From Chlorops oryzae (lineage: Eukaryota > Arthropoda > Insecta > Diptera > Chloropidae), in assembly GCA_020466095.1 (NCBI GenBank), contig CM035808.1:81508779-81572778 (forward strand): a stretch of DNA of 64,000 nucleotides. Direction: 5' to 3'. The notes under the pieces were generated by a model that made no database searches, had not been told where the DNA came from, and was given only the letters and a program-made list of their open reading frames with translations. This document shows, in pieces, positions 21,173-32,103 of the stretch (its first letter is position 1; every line of letters begins with the position of its first letter). A program made the translations under genes and the position numbers.

Positions 21173-21587
21173 TACATGCAATCTCATTGCGCCTGTAGTG
21201 GTGGGCAGCTCTGGTCAAAAATGAAATTCCAAAGAGAGAAAAGAAATTTTACACAATATATTCTATGGAACTCCGACTTCGACTTTTAAGTTTAACTCTT
21301 CAAGTTAACGGTAGTTTTTTTTTTTTGATTTCTTTTAATAACGCGCAGTGAGCGCATTTGAGCAAAATTTTGCTGTTTCATATCGCCGTTTTTGGTGATT
21401 GCATGAGCTGGTGGCTCAAATAAATTGGAAAAAAACTTAATTATAACTTATTGATATATTGCTAAAAAATATGTATGTATATAATATATAAAATATCTAT
21501 GTATGCATATACATACATATGTATAAGTAAGTGCGAGTACGTGGTTTTTATTAGTGCGTTATTTAATTTAAATATGAATTTACTGGT

Positions 21588-22122
21588 TGTGGAGACCTGT
21601 TAATCGAGACGGCGTTGACTGATCGAATACGAACAAACTGATATTCGAATATTAAATGATCCTTGATAACATTTCATTATTATAGGATCAGGGCCAAGGA
21701 GCGGTTATTACAGTGGCGACGAGGTAAAAAAAAAGATATCAATAAATTAAAATAGAATAAAATATATAAAATAAAATTTAAAAAAAAATAAATAAAAATA
21801 TCCTGGGAAAATAAGGATCATGGAGCGGATTAAATTCTGCCAAGGAGCGGATTAAATTCTGCCAAGGAGCGGATTAAATTCTGCCAAGAAGCGGATTAAA
21901 TTCTGCTATGGAGCGGATTAAATTCTGCTAAAAGATCAATGTTTGAGAGTGATATATGTCAGTCATCCATAAATAATGTTTCCTTGCAGGCTAAACTGGA
22001 TATTCAGAGTTTGAAAGATCTCAAGGGAAGTCACAATGAGTGGGTTCGTAACAATTGCGCCATTTTTGTGTGACACAATGGATAGGAGTATCGTGCGAAA
22101 TGAGTGGGAGAAATGGTTGCGA
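21588..22122 (+). mobile_element. 5' end of Gypsy-A copied by the tandem duplication (LTR, leader, gag start)
   Basis: 125-bp LTR (21588-21712, TGTGGAGACC to GGTTATTACA), then TGGCGACGAGG as primer site, the leader with a 22-bp tandem repeat, and the gag start truncated at GGTTGCGA. Because its left flank equals that of the copy at 24534, it is not an independent insertion. Confidence 0.85.
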
Positions 22123-23531
22123 ACCTTTTTTATAATTGTTGGCGTAAAAATTTTTTTCAAAGCCGTTAGTTTTTTATATATTAACTACTTAAAACTAACA
22201 GTAAAAAAAAATTGATGCTGTCGCATATACATTCGTTCCTACAAAATATCAAGAGGAGAATTTAGTCGTACGGGTACAGTTGGTTACTAGTACCTGGTGA
22301 CGAGGACACTTACTGCAGGGCAAGTTCACAATTTCTCATATACACATGAAGCCCAAAATAAAATTTTCAAGTTTTTGGATTCTAGCATGAACAGATTCAT
22401 ACAAAAATACATACATATGTATAACGTCGCAACAAAAACAACAAAAAATAAAAATAAATAGGCAAAAAGACATAGCTCAGCACTGTTTCGAACATACAAT
22501 ACGTTTCGAATTCAGTTTCATACTGAATCATTTCTGTTGCTTCGCGAATGCAAAAGAAAAAAACCCGAATTTTTCCGATTGCTAGATTTCTTTTGCTGGG
22601 AGCTAGTGCTCAGTATCGCTAGCAAACAAATTTTGTTCGGCGTGAAACATCTATATATTATTTGATTAGTGGTTTCAGCAAGCTGTTTACATTTTTGGAA
22701 AGAGCATCCTTTTGACTTTTTATAGACGGAAAATATTATAATTATTTGATAAACAACGAAGTTTCAGCTTGCTTAGTGAGTCAGTGTCCTAAATAACGGG
22801 TTTTGGTCCATATCTCTGAATCTAGAGCCAATGTTAAAAAATCATTGAAATGTTTGAGTTCAGTACCGTAAATACCGTCAAAACCAATTGCCAGTTTCTC
22901 AGATCCAAAAGTTCAATGCCATTTGTTCACTAGTGTAATTGTTACGTAGTAGTCAGACATTCAAATATTAGTATGAACCCGGCAAACAGTATAAGCGTAC
23001 ACTTAATAGAAATTTTCAATAATATAGGCATGAGTGAACAAGTTCACTTTTAAACAAGGATAGCAGAAAAAAAACACAAACTAACTGATCCCCAAATCTC
23101 AAAATACCAAATCAAGTGCTACAGACTTGAAGAAAACAAAATTTCTGAACACGAAACCATGGAAAATAGATTATAATCTAACGCTGAATACAATATGATA
23201 TCCACTGAACGTTTTATCTTTCGGGAAAACAATACTCATTGTAACTTCATAAACATACAAAGAACTGAAAATTTTGCGGGATTAAATCAATAAAATCTTG
23301 AAGATTTCTCCAAAATACCCTGCTACAAGCTGTAAGAATGATTCGCCTTTAAAAAACAGTGACGGTGTATAACAAAAAAAATTGTGTTATCGTGAGCTCG
23401 TAGATTTAAAAAGATGAAAAGAAAACTTATTTAAATCACGCCATCTGAGTGGAGAGTGGGCTCACTACAAAGAGACCGACAAAATTTAAAATAAGATGAT
23501 TAAAATTTTAAAGTCCCATAAATGAAATGAA

Positions 23532-23874
23532 TATCGCTATAACTATGGTAATTTTTATTTTATTTTATTTTGACCATGACTACCATTCGCGAAATTTGCA
23601 AAAATTTTGTTTTCAATTTTTTGAATTCAGCATTTCGCAGCTAGATATAATGTCCTCTCGCGGTTAATATTTTACCATGGCATTCGCGCAAATTTTGTGC
23701 TTAATAATAATTTCGAGTTGGAGAAGCTAAATCGAAGTACAGATAAGGTATAACTAGATATCCAAACTAAAACAAACAAAACTACAGGAATATTTGTTAG
23801 GGTAAAAATTTAACATATTTTAAGCTGAGGAAAAGGTATGTGTGCAATCGGTAAAGCCGATGTAAACTTCTTTG
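23532..23874 (-). mobile_element. INE-1-like fragment, duplicate copy
   Basis: Copy of 13672-14012 carried by the tandem duplication, with the same array unit and terminal palindrome. A 64-codon frame spanning its end occurs at both sites; it has no recognised domain. Confidence 0.65.
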
Positions 23875-24533
23875 CTTGAAATGGTTGAACCTCTCATTAG
23901 ATGTATTCCATAAATCGCTGTGCTTTGGGTATAAGCCAATCCATTGAAAAGTTTTTTCTTTTGTCCACAGCTTGGAGTCACATTTTCGTCGAGCTTTTCT
24001 TGAAGTTGTGCCATTTTTTCACAAAAGCGCTTTAAACCGAAGTAGGTTTGATTTGAATTTCAAATTCCTATCTGTACTTAAGATTTCAAAAAAAACTATC
24101 AAACATGTATAATAGAGTGTAGAATATTTCACGAAATCCACGAAAAAGTCAACTGCATAGGTCAAAAATGAAATTCCAAAGAGAGAAAAGAAATTGTACA
24201 CAATATATTCTATGGAACTCCGACTTCACGTTTTAAGTTTAACTCTTCAAGTTAACGGTAGTTTTTTTTTTGATTTCTTTTAATAACGCGCAGTGAGCGC
24301 ATTTGAGCAAAATTTTGCTGTTTCATATCGCTCTTTTTGGTGATTGCATGAGCTGGTGGCTCAAATAAATTGGAAAAAAAACTTAATTATAACTTATTGA
24401 TATATTGCTAAAAAATATGTATGTATATAATATATAAAATATCTATGTATGCATATACATACATATGTATAAGTAAGTGCGAGTACGTGGTTTTTATCAG
24501 TGCGTTATTTAATTTAAATATGAATTTACTGGT

Positions 24534-24658
24534 TGTGGAGACCTGTTAATCGAGACGGCGTTGACTGATCGAATACGAATAAACTGATATTCGAATATTA
24601 AATGATCCTTGATAACATTTCATTATTATAGGATCAGGGCCAAGGAGCGGTTATTACA
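24534..24658 (+). repeat. Gypsy-A 5' LTR (125 bp)
   Basis: Shares both ends with the 3' LTR but lacks about 57 bp present there (the region between ATCGAATACGAAT and ATTCGAATATTAA). Confidence 0.85.
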
Positions 24659-24771
24659 GTGGCGGCGAGGTAAAAAAAAAAGATATCAATAAATTAAAAT
24701 AGAATAAAATATATAAAATAAAATTAAAAAAAAAATTAATAAAAATATCCTGGGAAAATAAGGATCATGGA

Positions 24772-24881
24772 GCGGATTAAATTCTGCCAAGGAGCGGATT
24801 AAATTCTGCCAAGGAGCGGATTAAATTCTGCCAAGAAGCGGATTAAATTCTGCTATGGAGCGGATTAAATTCTGCTAAAAG
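24772..24881 (+). repeat. 22-bp tandem repeat in the Gypsy-A leader, five units
   Basis: Units of AGCGGATTAAATTCTGC with CAAGG or TATGG linkers. The same five-unit array is in the duplicated copy at about 21825-21932. Confidence 0.85.
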
Positions 24882-24982
24882 ATCAATGTTTGAGAGTGAT
24901 ATATGTCAGTCATCCATAAATAATGTTTCCTTGCAGGCTAAACTGGATATTCAGAGTTTGAAAGATCTCAAGGGAAGTCACA

Positions 24983-25504
24983 ATGAGTGGGTTCGTAACA
25001 ATTGCGCCATTTTTGTGTGACACAATGGATAGGAGTATCGTGCGAAATGAGTGGGAGAAATGGTTGCGAGCCTTTACCCTATATTTAATGGCTGAAGAAA
25101 TAAGCGATGCGGAACGAAAGAAGAAAAAACTACTGCATTTGGGAGGGACACAATTGCAGGAAGTAATTTATAATCTTCTTGGCGCTCTAGAGCAAGGGGC
25201 CGATACGGATGTATTTGATACACTGGTGGAGAAATTGAACGAGTATTTCTCTCCAAAAAGGAATTCGACGTTCGAACGTCATCTTTTCCGGGCGGTAAAA
25301 CCTGAAAGGGAGGAAGGGTTTAGAAAATTTATGGTAAGGTTAAGACAGCAGGCATCCCGATGTAGTTTTGGAGAAACAGCGCAAGATGCGTTAAATATTG
25401 GTATCAAGGACAAAATCATTGACAGTTGGGCAACAACGGAACTAAAAAGACGCCTTTTGGAAAAGGAGTATTCATTGGACGAGGTAATAGCAGGGACCGT
25501 AACT
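24983..25504 (+). pseudogene. Gypsy-A gag, N-terminal part (interrupted)
   Basis: ATG at 24983 opens a capsid-like frame containing NEWEKWLRAFTLYL, then FERHLFRAVKPEREEGF and FMVRLRQQASRCSFG, typical of the Ty3/gypsy retrotransposon gag core. The frame is cut after LDEVIAGT by the insertion starting near 25505 and runs into a stop 30 codons later. The rest of gag resumes at 27670. Confidence 0.85.
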
Positions 25505-27669
25505 GTTATGACTTTTATTTTAAAAGTCAAAAAATAATCGTTATTTCTTAACGTATAAAGTTTCCGTCAAAAATTAACAGTTAAAATTTGACTTTTATTT
25601 TTTCGGTCAAAAATAACAATTAAAATTTGACTTTTATTTTTTAAGTCAAGAATAAAAATCAAATTCTGATTTTTATTTTTTAAGTCAGAAAAAAAAGTTA
25701 AAATCGATTTTTTTTTCAGTCAAAAATAAAAATAAAAATTTTATTTTTATTTTTCCGATCAGATTTAAAAGTTAAAAATTAACTTAAATTTTTTCGGGCA
25801 AAAATAAAAAATAAACAAGTGCAATGATATAGTTGGTCGCTCGCAAGATCGCACCCATTGGTGGAAATGTTAGTTGTTGGGCCCGCTGAGGGGTCTGCAT
25901 TCTTCGAGGGTAAAAAATTTATGAACAAGGACGTGACTGATAAACTAGTTCTGCTGAATCCCAAAATTTTAATAGCAGCTATGTGCACATTTTTCAATGA
26001 TACACGAGTCACCACAGTTGGTCGATGAATGGGGCATTCTGATTCGACTATATACCTAGAATTGCAAAAACGTCTCGAGCGCTAAGCGCAACTATTTATG
26101 TTTTTTTCCATTTCCCTCTCTTCCTCACCTGCCTCATATCGTGGGTATATTAAGTTTGCCATGTCTGTCTGTCTGTCTGTCGGTCACAAATTATTTTTTC
26201 GTAATTTAATCCTAAACCATGAAAGATATCATACTGAAATTTGGCATGCACTTGCCTTTGGTATATGTTTGAAAAACTGCATACCAGTTTCTTTCGTAGT
26301 CCCTTCTTGGGTCGTGGTAAATGGTTCAGAAGTTTCAAAAATCACGATATTTACGATTTTTCGCGGATAAGTTTTTCACTATACATCTCAGACTGTTGAA
26401 ATGTGGAGTGGGTATAGCTACTTTATAGACTTAAACTTTGGATAAAGAGTATTTGCAACATTGCTATAAATATGGTTATCATCTTAAAAAAATTATTGTT
26501 CGTTATTTGGACATATTTATAAAAAGAATTTTAATTTTTACTACTTCTCATTGTGTATTTAGCAGCCAGATATAATATAATGTCCTCTTGGTGTTAAAAT
26601 TTGACCATGGCCATTATTCGCGAAATTTTGCAAAATTTAAATTTCACTATTTGAAATCGTGCGTTTAGCAACTAAATAAAGTGGGGTTTAGCTTTGACCA
26701 TGGCCACCATTCGCGAAATTTTGCAAAACTTTTATTTTGACTCTTTTGAATTGAGTATTTCGCAGCCAGATATAATGCCCTCTTACCGTTAAAATTTGAT
26801 AACGACCACAATTCGCGAAATTCGCAAAATACTACCAAAATTGAGACTTTATTTTTTAACATATCGCACTCTTGCTCCTAAAGCGGCACAATTCAAAATT
26901 CCGCACTTCTCATAAAATATCCAGTCTCTTTCGAGACCTCGTAAAGAAGATATTTTTCACACGTTGTTAATATTCTTAATTAACTGCTGAAGGTATAAAT
27001 TGTAAGGTAAATTTTCTAAGTGTTGTGTTCGTACAGTAAAATGCGGTCAAACATGAAAAATTAGATGAAAAAATTTTTGAATTGTGGTGGTGTAGTAGCA
27101 AGGGTGCGATATTTGAAGCTGAGGAAAAGGTATGTGTGCAATCGGCATAGCCGATGTAAACTTCGTTACATGCGATTACAACTTCAACTTTTATTTTTGC
27201 CCGAAAAATTTAAGTTAAAGTTTAACTTTTAAATCTGATCAAAAAAATAAAAATTAAATTTTTATTTTTATTTTTGCTCAAAAATATATAAGTTAAATTT
27301 TAACTTTTCAATATGATCGAAAAAATAAAAATCAAATTTTAATTTTTATTTTTGACTGAAAAAATAGAAATCAATTTTAACTTTTTTTTCTGACTTAAAA
27401 AATAAAAATCAAATTTTGATTTTTATTCTTGACTTAAAAAATAAAAGTCAAATTTTAATTGTTATTTTTGACCGAAAAAACAAAAGTCAAAAATAACCGT
27501 TATTTTTTTACTTTTTTGAAAAAAGTAAAAAAAAATAAAAATTCTTGAAGATTACCACTCCTTGCCTAAAAAGCATTACATTTCTCAATGTAAATATCGA
27601 ATTCGCAAACTCTTTCCCTTTGACTTTTTAACTTTAAATTTCAATAATAATTTTTATTTTCGATCCCTG
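25505..27669. mobile_element. Fold-back-like insertion with low-complexity inverted arms, in Gypsy-A gag
   Basis: Gag reading stops at 25504 and resumes at 27670. GTAA occurs on both sides (25501-25504 and 27670-27673) and may be the target duplication. The arms at about 25509-25810 and 27190-27505 are reverse complements made of irregular AAAAGTCAAAATTT / GACTTTTATTTTT units. Between them are about 330 bp of unassigned sequence and a reversed INE-1-like copy. The extreme ends (CTGTTATGAC and CGATCCCTGG) do not match each other well, so exact borders are uncertain. Confidence 0.6.
26143..27165 (-). mobile_element. INE-1-like element nested in the fold-back-like insertion
   Basis: Reversed relative of 7545-9366. 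It starts GGGTATATTAAGTTTGCCAT with a short GTCT microsatellite, a conserved tail (CATGAAAGATATCATACTGA), about three array units (ACCATTCGCGAAATTTTGC) and the palindrome terminus GCAATCGGCATAGCCGATG. Part of the tail between hairpin and microsatellite is deleted. Confidence 0.65.
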
Positions 27670-28171
27670 GGTAATAGAGTTGTGTCAGATCCATGAACAA
27701 GTCAATCAACAGTCAGGGTCTACGACCTCTTTCCCGAAAGTTCATGAGATTAATAAGATCGAATTGGGTTTAAGGAAACATGGTGAATTTGGTTGTCCCA
27801 GATGTGGGAAGAAGGATCATGATGGTCGAAACCTGAATTGTCGTGCTACGAAAAGTACTTGTTTTAAGTGTGGAAGGATAGGACATTTTGCCCATAAATG
27901 TCGAACCAGGTTGGGCAAGCGCAAATATGAAAACAATACTCGTGGATCCGACCAGCGTCAAAAATTTCAACCTTCTGAAGTTCGGTTTATCGGTAAATCA
28001 GAGGGTGATGGGGAGGTGAGAAATTTAACTCAACATAGTTGTTTCAAAGTATGTGACACTAAACCAGATATCTCTTCGGATATTTCATGCTATGTCGGTG
28101 GCGTAGAGATTCCTATGGTAATTGATTCTGGTTCTAAATTTAACCTTATGAGCGAAAATGATTGGATTTAA
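27670..28171 (+). pseudogene. Gypsy-A gag C-terminus and protease
   Basis: The frame continues gag (IELCQIHEQVNQQSG) and has two zinc knuckles, the second canonical: CFKCGRIGHFAHKC; the first (CPRCGKKDHDGRNLNC) is longer. It then reads into the protease active site VIDSGSKFNLM and stops at 28171 after NDWI, where an intact element would continue into pol. Confidence 0.85.
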
Positions 28172-29250
28172 TTGAAAAATCGTAAGGGTGTTGTTTGGAA
28201 TGTAAGAATCGAATCCGATAAACAATTTCGGGCGTATGCGGGTGATAACATTCTAAGAATCAAATGTGTTTTTGAAGCAGCCGTAGGAGTTGAAAAAAAT
28301 TCAAATGTAATTGCTACTTTTTACGTTATAAAGAAAGGATGCCAGTCATTACTAGGACTAGATACGGCTGTTAAACTGAACGTTCTCCGGATTGGAGTTG
28401 AGGTAAACGTTATCAACCCTGTGGAAGCATTTCCAAAAATTAAGGGGATAAAAATATCCTTGTGCATAGACAGAACAGTTAAGCCAATTCAACAACCATT
28501 GCGTCGGGTACCGGCTGCTTTAGAAGATAAAGTAGCAGCTAGATTAAATGAAGCCATAGAACAAGATATAATAGAGCCCGTACATGAACCAAGTGAATGG
28601 ATATCACCAGTAGCTGTGGTATTTAAAGAGAATGGGGATATTTGTATTTGCGTTGACATGCGCCGTGCTAATGAAGCTATACTACGGGAAAACTACCCTC
28701 TTCCTACTTTTGATTCCTTGCAGGGTGCGAGTTATTTTTCTCGGTTAGATTTGAAGAACGCATACCACCAACTGGAACTGGAGGAAGGAAGTCGATATAT
28801 TACGACGTTCAATACATCGAAAGGAATATTCAGGTATAAGCGATTACTATTTGGGGTAAATTCGGCTCCGGAATTATTCCAGAAAACGATGGAAAATATA
28901 TTGGCGGGATGTGATAATACGCTTAGTTATCTGGACGACGTGATTGTTTTTGGGCGTACCGAGGTTGAGCATGACCAAAATCTAAAAAAAAGTCTTAGAG
29001 AGATTTAAGGCTTACAATGTCACATTAAATGAAGATAAGTGTCGTTGGAAGGTAAAGGAACTAAAATTCTTGGGTCACATTCTGTCAACAAGCGGTATCG
29101 GACCTGATCCCTGCTAAATTGAGACAATCCTGAACTTTCGTGCACCAAACTCTAAAGAAGAAGTTAGAAGCTTCTTGGGGCTGGTAACATATCTGGGTAA
29201 ATATATTCCTGATTTAAGCGATGTGGTAGAACCTCTTAGGAAATTGACCT
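28172..29250 (+). pseudogene. Gypsy-A reverse transcriptase, broken
   Basis: RT with PVAVVFKENGDICICVDMR, FSRLDLKNAYHQLELEEG and the catalytic YLDDVIVFG (near 28935). The frame shifts at about 28990, continues through KFLGHILSTSGIG, and hits a stop at about 29115 and another at about 29249. RNase H is missing: after PLRKLT the sequence jumps to the integrase, so a deletion has removed it. Confidence 0.85.
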
Positions 29251-30019
29251 GAGTTGGTCATCCCATTACGCTTAAGAGACCGTGTCCTCCAATTAGCTCA
29301 TGAAGGCCATCCAGGTGAATCGGTCATGAAACGCAGAGTACGTTCGAAAGTATTGTGGCCTTTGATAGATAGAGAGGTGGAAAAATTCGTGAAAACTTGT
29401 CGAGGTTGCATTTTGGTATCAAATCCACTACCTCCTATACCAATGCATCGACGCCTCCTACCATCAGGTCCATGGGAGTGTGTGGCAATGGATTTGATGG
29501 GACCACTTCCTTTTTGTAGTCATTGACTATTATTCGAGGTATTTTGAATGTCAGTTTTTACAAAGAATTAGTTCATCGCAGATAATCGATTTCCTGGAGA
29601 GCATTTTTGCGAGACTTGGTTACCCGAAGGCGATAACGGCCGACAACGGGCGTCAATTTGTGAGTGGGGAGTTTCAATATTTTTGCTTCAGAAACAACAT
29701 AAAACTGGTAACGTCACCTCCATACTGGCCCCAAGCGAATGGAGAGGTCGAAAATATGAACAAATCGACTTTAAAACGCTTGCAGATCGCAAATACGCAA
29801 GAACTGGATTACACTAGAGAGATTCGGAAATTTATCCTAATGTATAATGGTACACCCCATGGGACAACGGGTAAAGCTCCTTCAGAATTGATGTTTAACA
29901 GGGTGATTCGGGATAAAATTCCATCGGTCAAAGACATCGAAGATCGAACTATGGACGATGAGGCACGAGACACTGATTTAATTAATAAAGGAAAAGGGAA
30001 ACAGTCTGCAGATGGTTGA
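29251..30019 (+). pseudogene. Gypsy-A integrase, broken
   Basis: The zinc-binding part (HEGHPGESVMKRRVRSK, then CRGC) is followed by CVAMDLMGPLP, a stop and frameshift near 29523, then TADNGRQFVSGEF and YWPQANGEVENMN, which supply the remaining acidic triad residues. The tail 30020-30380 continues as decayed pol sequence. Confidence 0.85.
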
Positions 30020-30384
30020 AGAAAGGCAAAGGAGAGAGATGTGAAAGTAGGCGATAAGGTTTTATTGAGAAATGTGATAAAACCTAATAAGCTAACCACT
30101 GAATTCAACGTTTTGGAACGAAGTGGAAGTGATGTTGTTATTGGAGCAGAGGGTTAAACGTTCCGGCGAAACATAAGCCATGTAAAGAAAGTCCCAGAAA
30201 TATCAACATTATCTTCGGTTCCGGGGCCAGATCTTTCGTCAAGTAATTTTTTGTCTCAGCCTGAGGTAAATCAAGCAAATGAACCGCCTTCGAAGCCGAT
30301 CGGATCGCCAGTTACCTTATCAGATGATGGGGTATCGGTTGCAGGCTCTAAGGCACCATTGAAAGTTGCAAAATAGAGGAGGGA

Positions 30385-30566
30385 TGTGGAGACCTGTTAA
30401 TCGAGACGACGTTGACTGATCGAATACGAATTGATGTAATTGAATACAGTTTTGTATTAGAAAGTAGTTTTTGAGAGAGGACGGAAATAAATTGAAATTC
30501 GAATATTAATTGATCCTTGATAACATTTCATTATTATAGGATCAGGGCCAAGGAGCGGTTAGTACA
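30385..30566 (+). repeat. Gypsy-A 3' LTR (182 bp)
   Basis: Follows a purine tract directly, starts TGTGGAGACC and ends GTTAGTACA, then the target duplication CTGGT. It is longer than the 5' LTR by an internal block including AATACAGTTTTGTATTAG. Confidence 0.85.
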
Positions 30567-30930
30567 CTGGTCATCTGTTATAACTACTTGATTATCGAAA
30601 GACTTTTGGAATCTTAACAAGTGGAGAGCGCGCCTTTTGCTTATCAGCTGCTGAAATTGGAAAAGTAATATAAATTCTTGGCCTATAGAAAATTGTTATT
30701 GTTTTAATTTCATTTTGCGTTCTTCGTTCTTCGTTTGGCTCCTAATGCTGAGAGTTGCATTTAAGCACAGCGTACAACACTTTATCATTCCTGAATTAAT
30801 TACACCATTGCATAATTTTTGGCTCATTTGTAATTTTAAATTACCACTTCATACCTTGCTGCATACTTTTTATTGTTCATATTATCACCTCATAAATTGT
30901 TGCATGCTGTTTGGCTTTAACTTTAAATGT
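30567..30930. other. Stretch between Gypsy-A and the PHD LINE
   Basis: Starts with the target duplication CTGGT and then AT-rich sequence with no recognised feature. Part may be the 5' UTR of the LINE that follows. Confidence 0.35.
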
Positions 30931-30949
30931 TCTGCTCATTAATTCCGTG

Positions 30950-31883
30950 TACTACCAAGCGCAAGGAGGAACTCGATCGCTTTGTGTGCTGCTGGATTTC
31001 CAGCGATTCTTAACATGGCAAACCTGTTGGACTGCTTGGCAGAACTCTTGATGTGCTTAATGATGATAAAGGCCTTCAGTGGCTATGTACAAAATGCAGA
31101 CCGTCAAGCATAAGTTTGAGTAAACTAATGAGTTAAACCAGGAAAGGGTTCGCTGATATTGGAAAGGACTTGACAACCCTAACTGATAAATTTCAGCAAT
31201 ACGAAAACTTGTTTAATGGCTTTAAATTGCTCGATGTTAATGGGAAGTCTACACAAGTTAGATCTATTGAAGTAAACACTATTTTGCCTCTCGATGGTGG
31301 CTTAATGTCGTCTGCGTCACCTGTCTGTGAGTCCGAATAATCCTTCACATCGCCTGGGCAATAGCAATATGGATGATAATTCGAACTTGAATACTGCTGG
31401 CGTTATTACTGCATCCTCGATAATATCAAATCCGTTTTCTCAGGCAATACCTGCCTGTTCTTCTTCGGCTTACATATCGGAAAATGCTGTGCGTCCAACT
31501 TATGTGCCATCAAATCAATCGTCTGATTCGGCAATAATTGGTAGTTCCACCGTTGCTGAATCTATCAATGGCATGGACAACAATGCTCAACCTCGTTCTC
31601 TTGTTGTGGTTGCGGGGAGAAAATCTGTTTTCGTATCCAGATTTGCTCCTGATACAACCGAAACTGATGTTAAGCACTACATATCGTCTAAATGTCTTGA
31701 TCTGCAGAACGTATCTGTAATTAAATTTAAATTTTCGTACAGCCGTGATAAGTCCTCCTTTAAAGTCGCTGTTCCAACGACTGCTTTTGAAACTATAATA
31801 AATCCAAACTTTTGGCCAACTGGTACATTCGTAAAGCAGTATATCTTTACATCTGGTGCTGTACAAAGGAATATTGTGACATA
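30950..31883 (+). pseudogene. LINE ORF1 (PHD-like finger plus RNA-binding-like C-terminus)
   Basis: Around 31000-31110 broken frames give a leucine-rich LLDCLAELL stretch and WLCTKCRP, the end of a PHD-like finger as found in ORF1 of several insect LINEs. 31327-31883 is an open frame with a Ser/Asn-rich linker and then KSVFVSRFAPDTTETDVKHY and FKVAVPTTAFETIINPNFWP, resembling the C-terminal domain of such ORF1 proteins. A stop follows; 32 more codons continue in the same frame. Confidence 0.65.
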
Positions 31884-32103
31884 ACCTGGACCGACTACAA
31901 GTAATGAACATAATCCAGCTAGTTCTCCTCTTATTGCAGGAAATCCCTCAAAAAACGGCAACTCGCCTCCGAATGTTTCACTAATAGAACTCTCGTAAAT
32001 AGTTTGTGCTGCCTCAACTTCCTGTACCAAATAGTGCGAGGTCTTAAGTCTAAACTTTAAGATGTTTGTTTGAAGAGTTATGTGTTGGATTATGATGTCA
32101 TAT

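Larger units (their letters stand above)
14307..21213. mobile_element. hAT MITE (about 450 bp) interrupted by a BEL/Pao element
   Basis: Left end CAGAGGTGCCCA and right end TGGGCAGCTCTG are inverted repeats with one mismatch, of the CAG-type seen in hAT elements. Both ends are flanked by the 8-bp duplication GTCAAAAA (14299-14306 and 21214-21221), the size hAT transposases make. The empty site is present in unit 2 at about 24159-24166, where GTCAAAAA occurs once and the flanks are contiguous. Removing BEL and its TACAT duplicate leaves about 450 bp without a transposase, so the element is non-autonomous. Confidence 0.9.
11494..22122 (+). repeat. Tandem duplication, unit 1 (expanded by later insertions)
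   Basis: Unit 1 and unit 2 (22122-25069) agree block by block: 11494-12888 with 22122-23517, 13672-14306 with 23532-24166, and 21222-22121 with 24167-25069. Only scattered substitutions and one-base indels were seen (for example GAGCATTC against GAGCATCC). Unit 1 additionally holds 12889-13671 and the hAT/BEL insertion 14307-21213 plus its duplicated target. The junction at 22122 joins sequence matching 25069 to sequence matching 11494 with a single shared A, as in end-joining or replication slippage. Confidence 0.85.
22122..25069 (+). repeat. Tandem duplication, unit 2
   Basis: Second copy of the unit, about 2.95 kb. It starts AACCTTTTTTATAATTG, as at 11494, and ends at GGTTGCGA inside the gag of Gypsy-A, so it includes the Gypsy-A 5' LTR, leader and first gag codons. 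Because unit 1 carries the same 5' end at 21588-22121, the duplication happened after Gypsy-A had inserted. Confidence 0.85.
24534..30566 (+). mobile_element. Gypsy-A: Ty3/gypsy element, full span, degenerate
   Basis: 5' LTR 24534-24658, primer site TGGCGGCGAGG from 24660, gag, pol, polypurine tract AATAGAGGAGGGA, and 3' LTR 30385-30566. The target duplication CTGGT lies at 24529-24533 and 30567-30571. Coding parts carry stops, frameshifts and a deletion, and gag is split by a fold-back-like insertion (about 25505-27669). The TGGCGACGAGG-type primer site and small LTR suggest a CsRn1/Kabuki-like group; that placement is tentative. Confidence 0.9.

Noticed and set aside
21588..21712. Independent solo LTR insertion
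   Set aside because: Its left flank and right-hand leader equal those of 24534 onward, so it arose by tandem duplication, not by insertion.
25779..26015. 78-codon minus-strand frame between the fold-back arm and the INE-1-like copy
   Set aside because: No recognisable domain; it includes part of the low-complexity arm.
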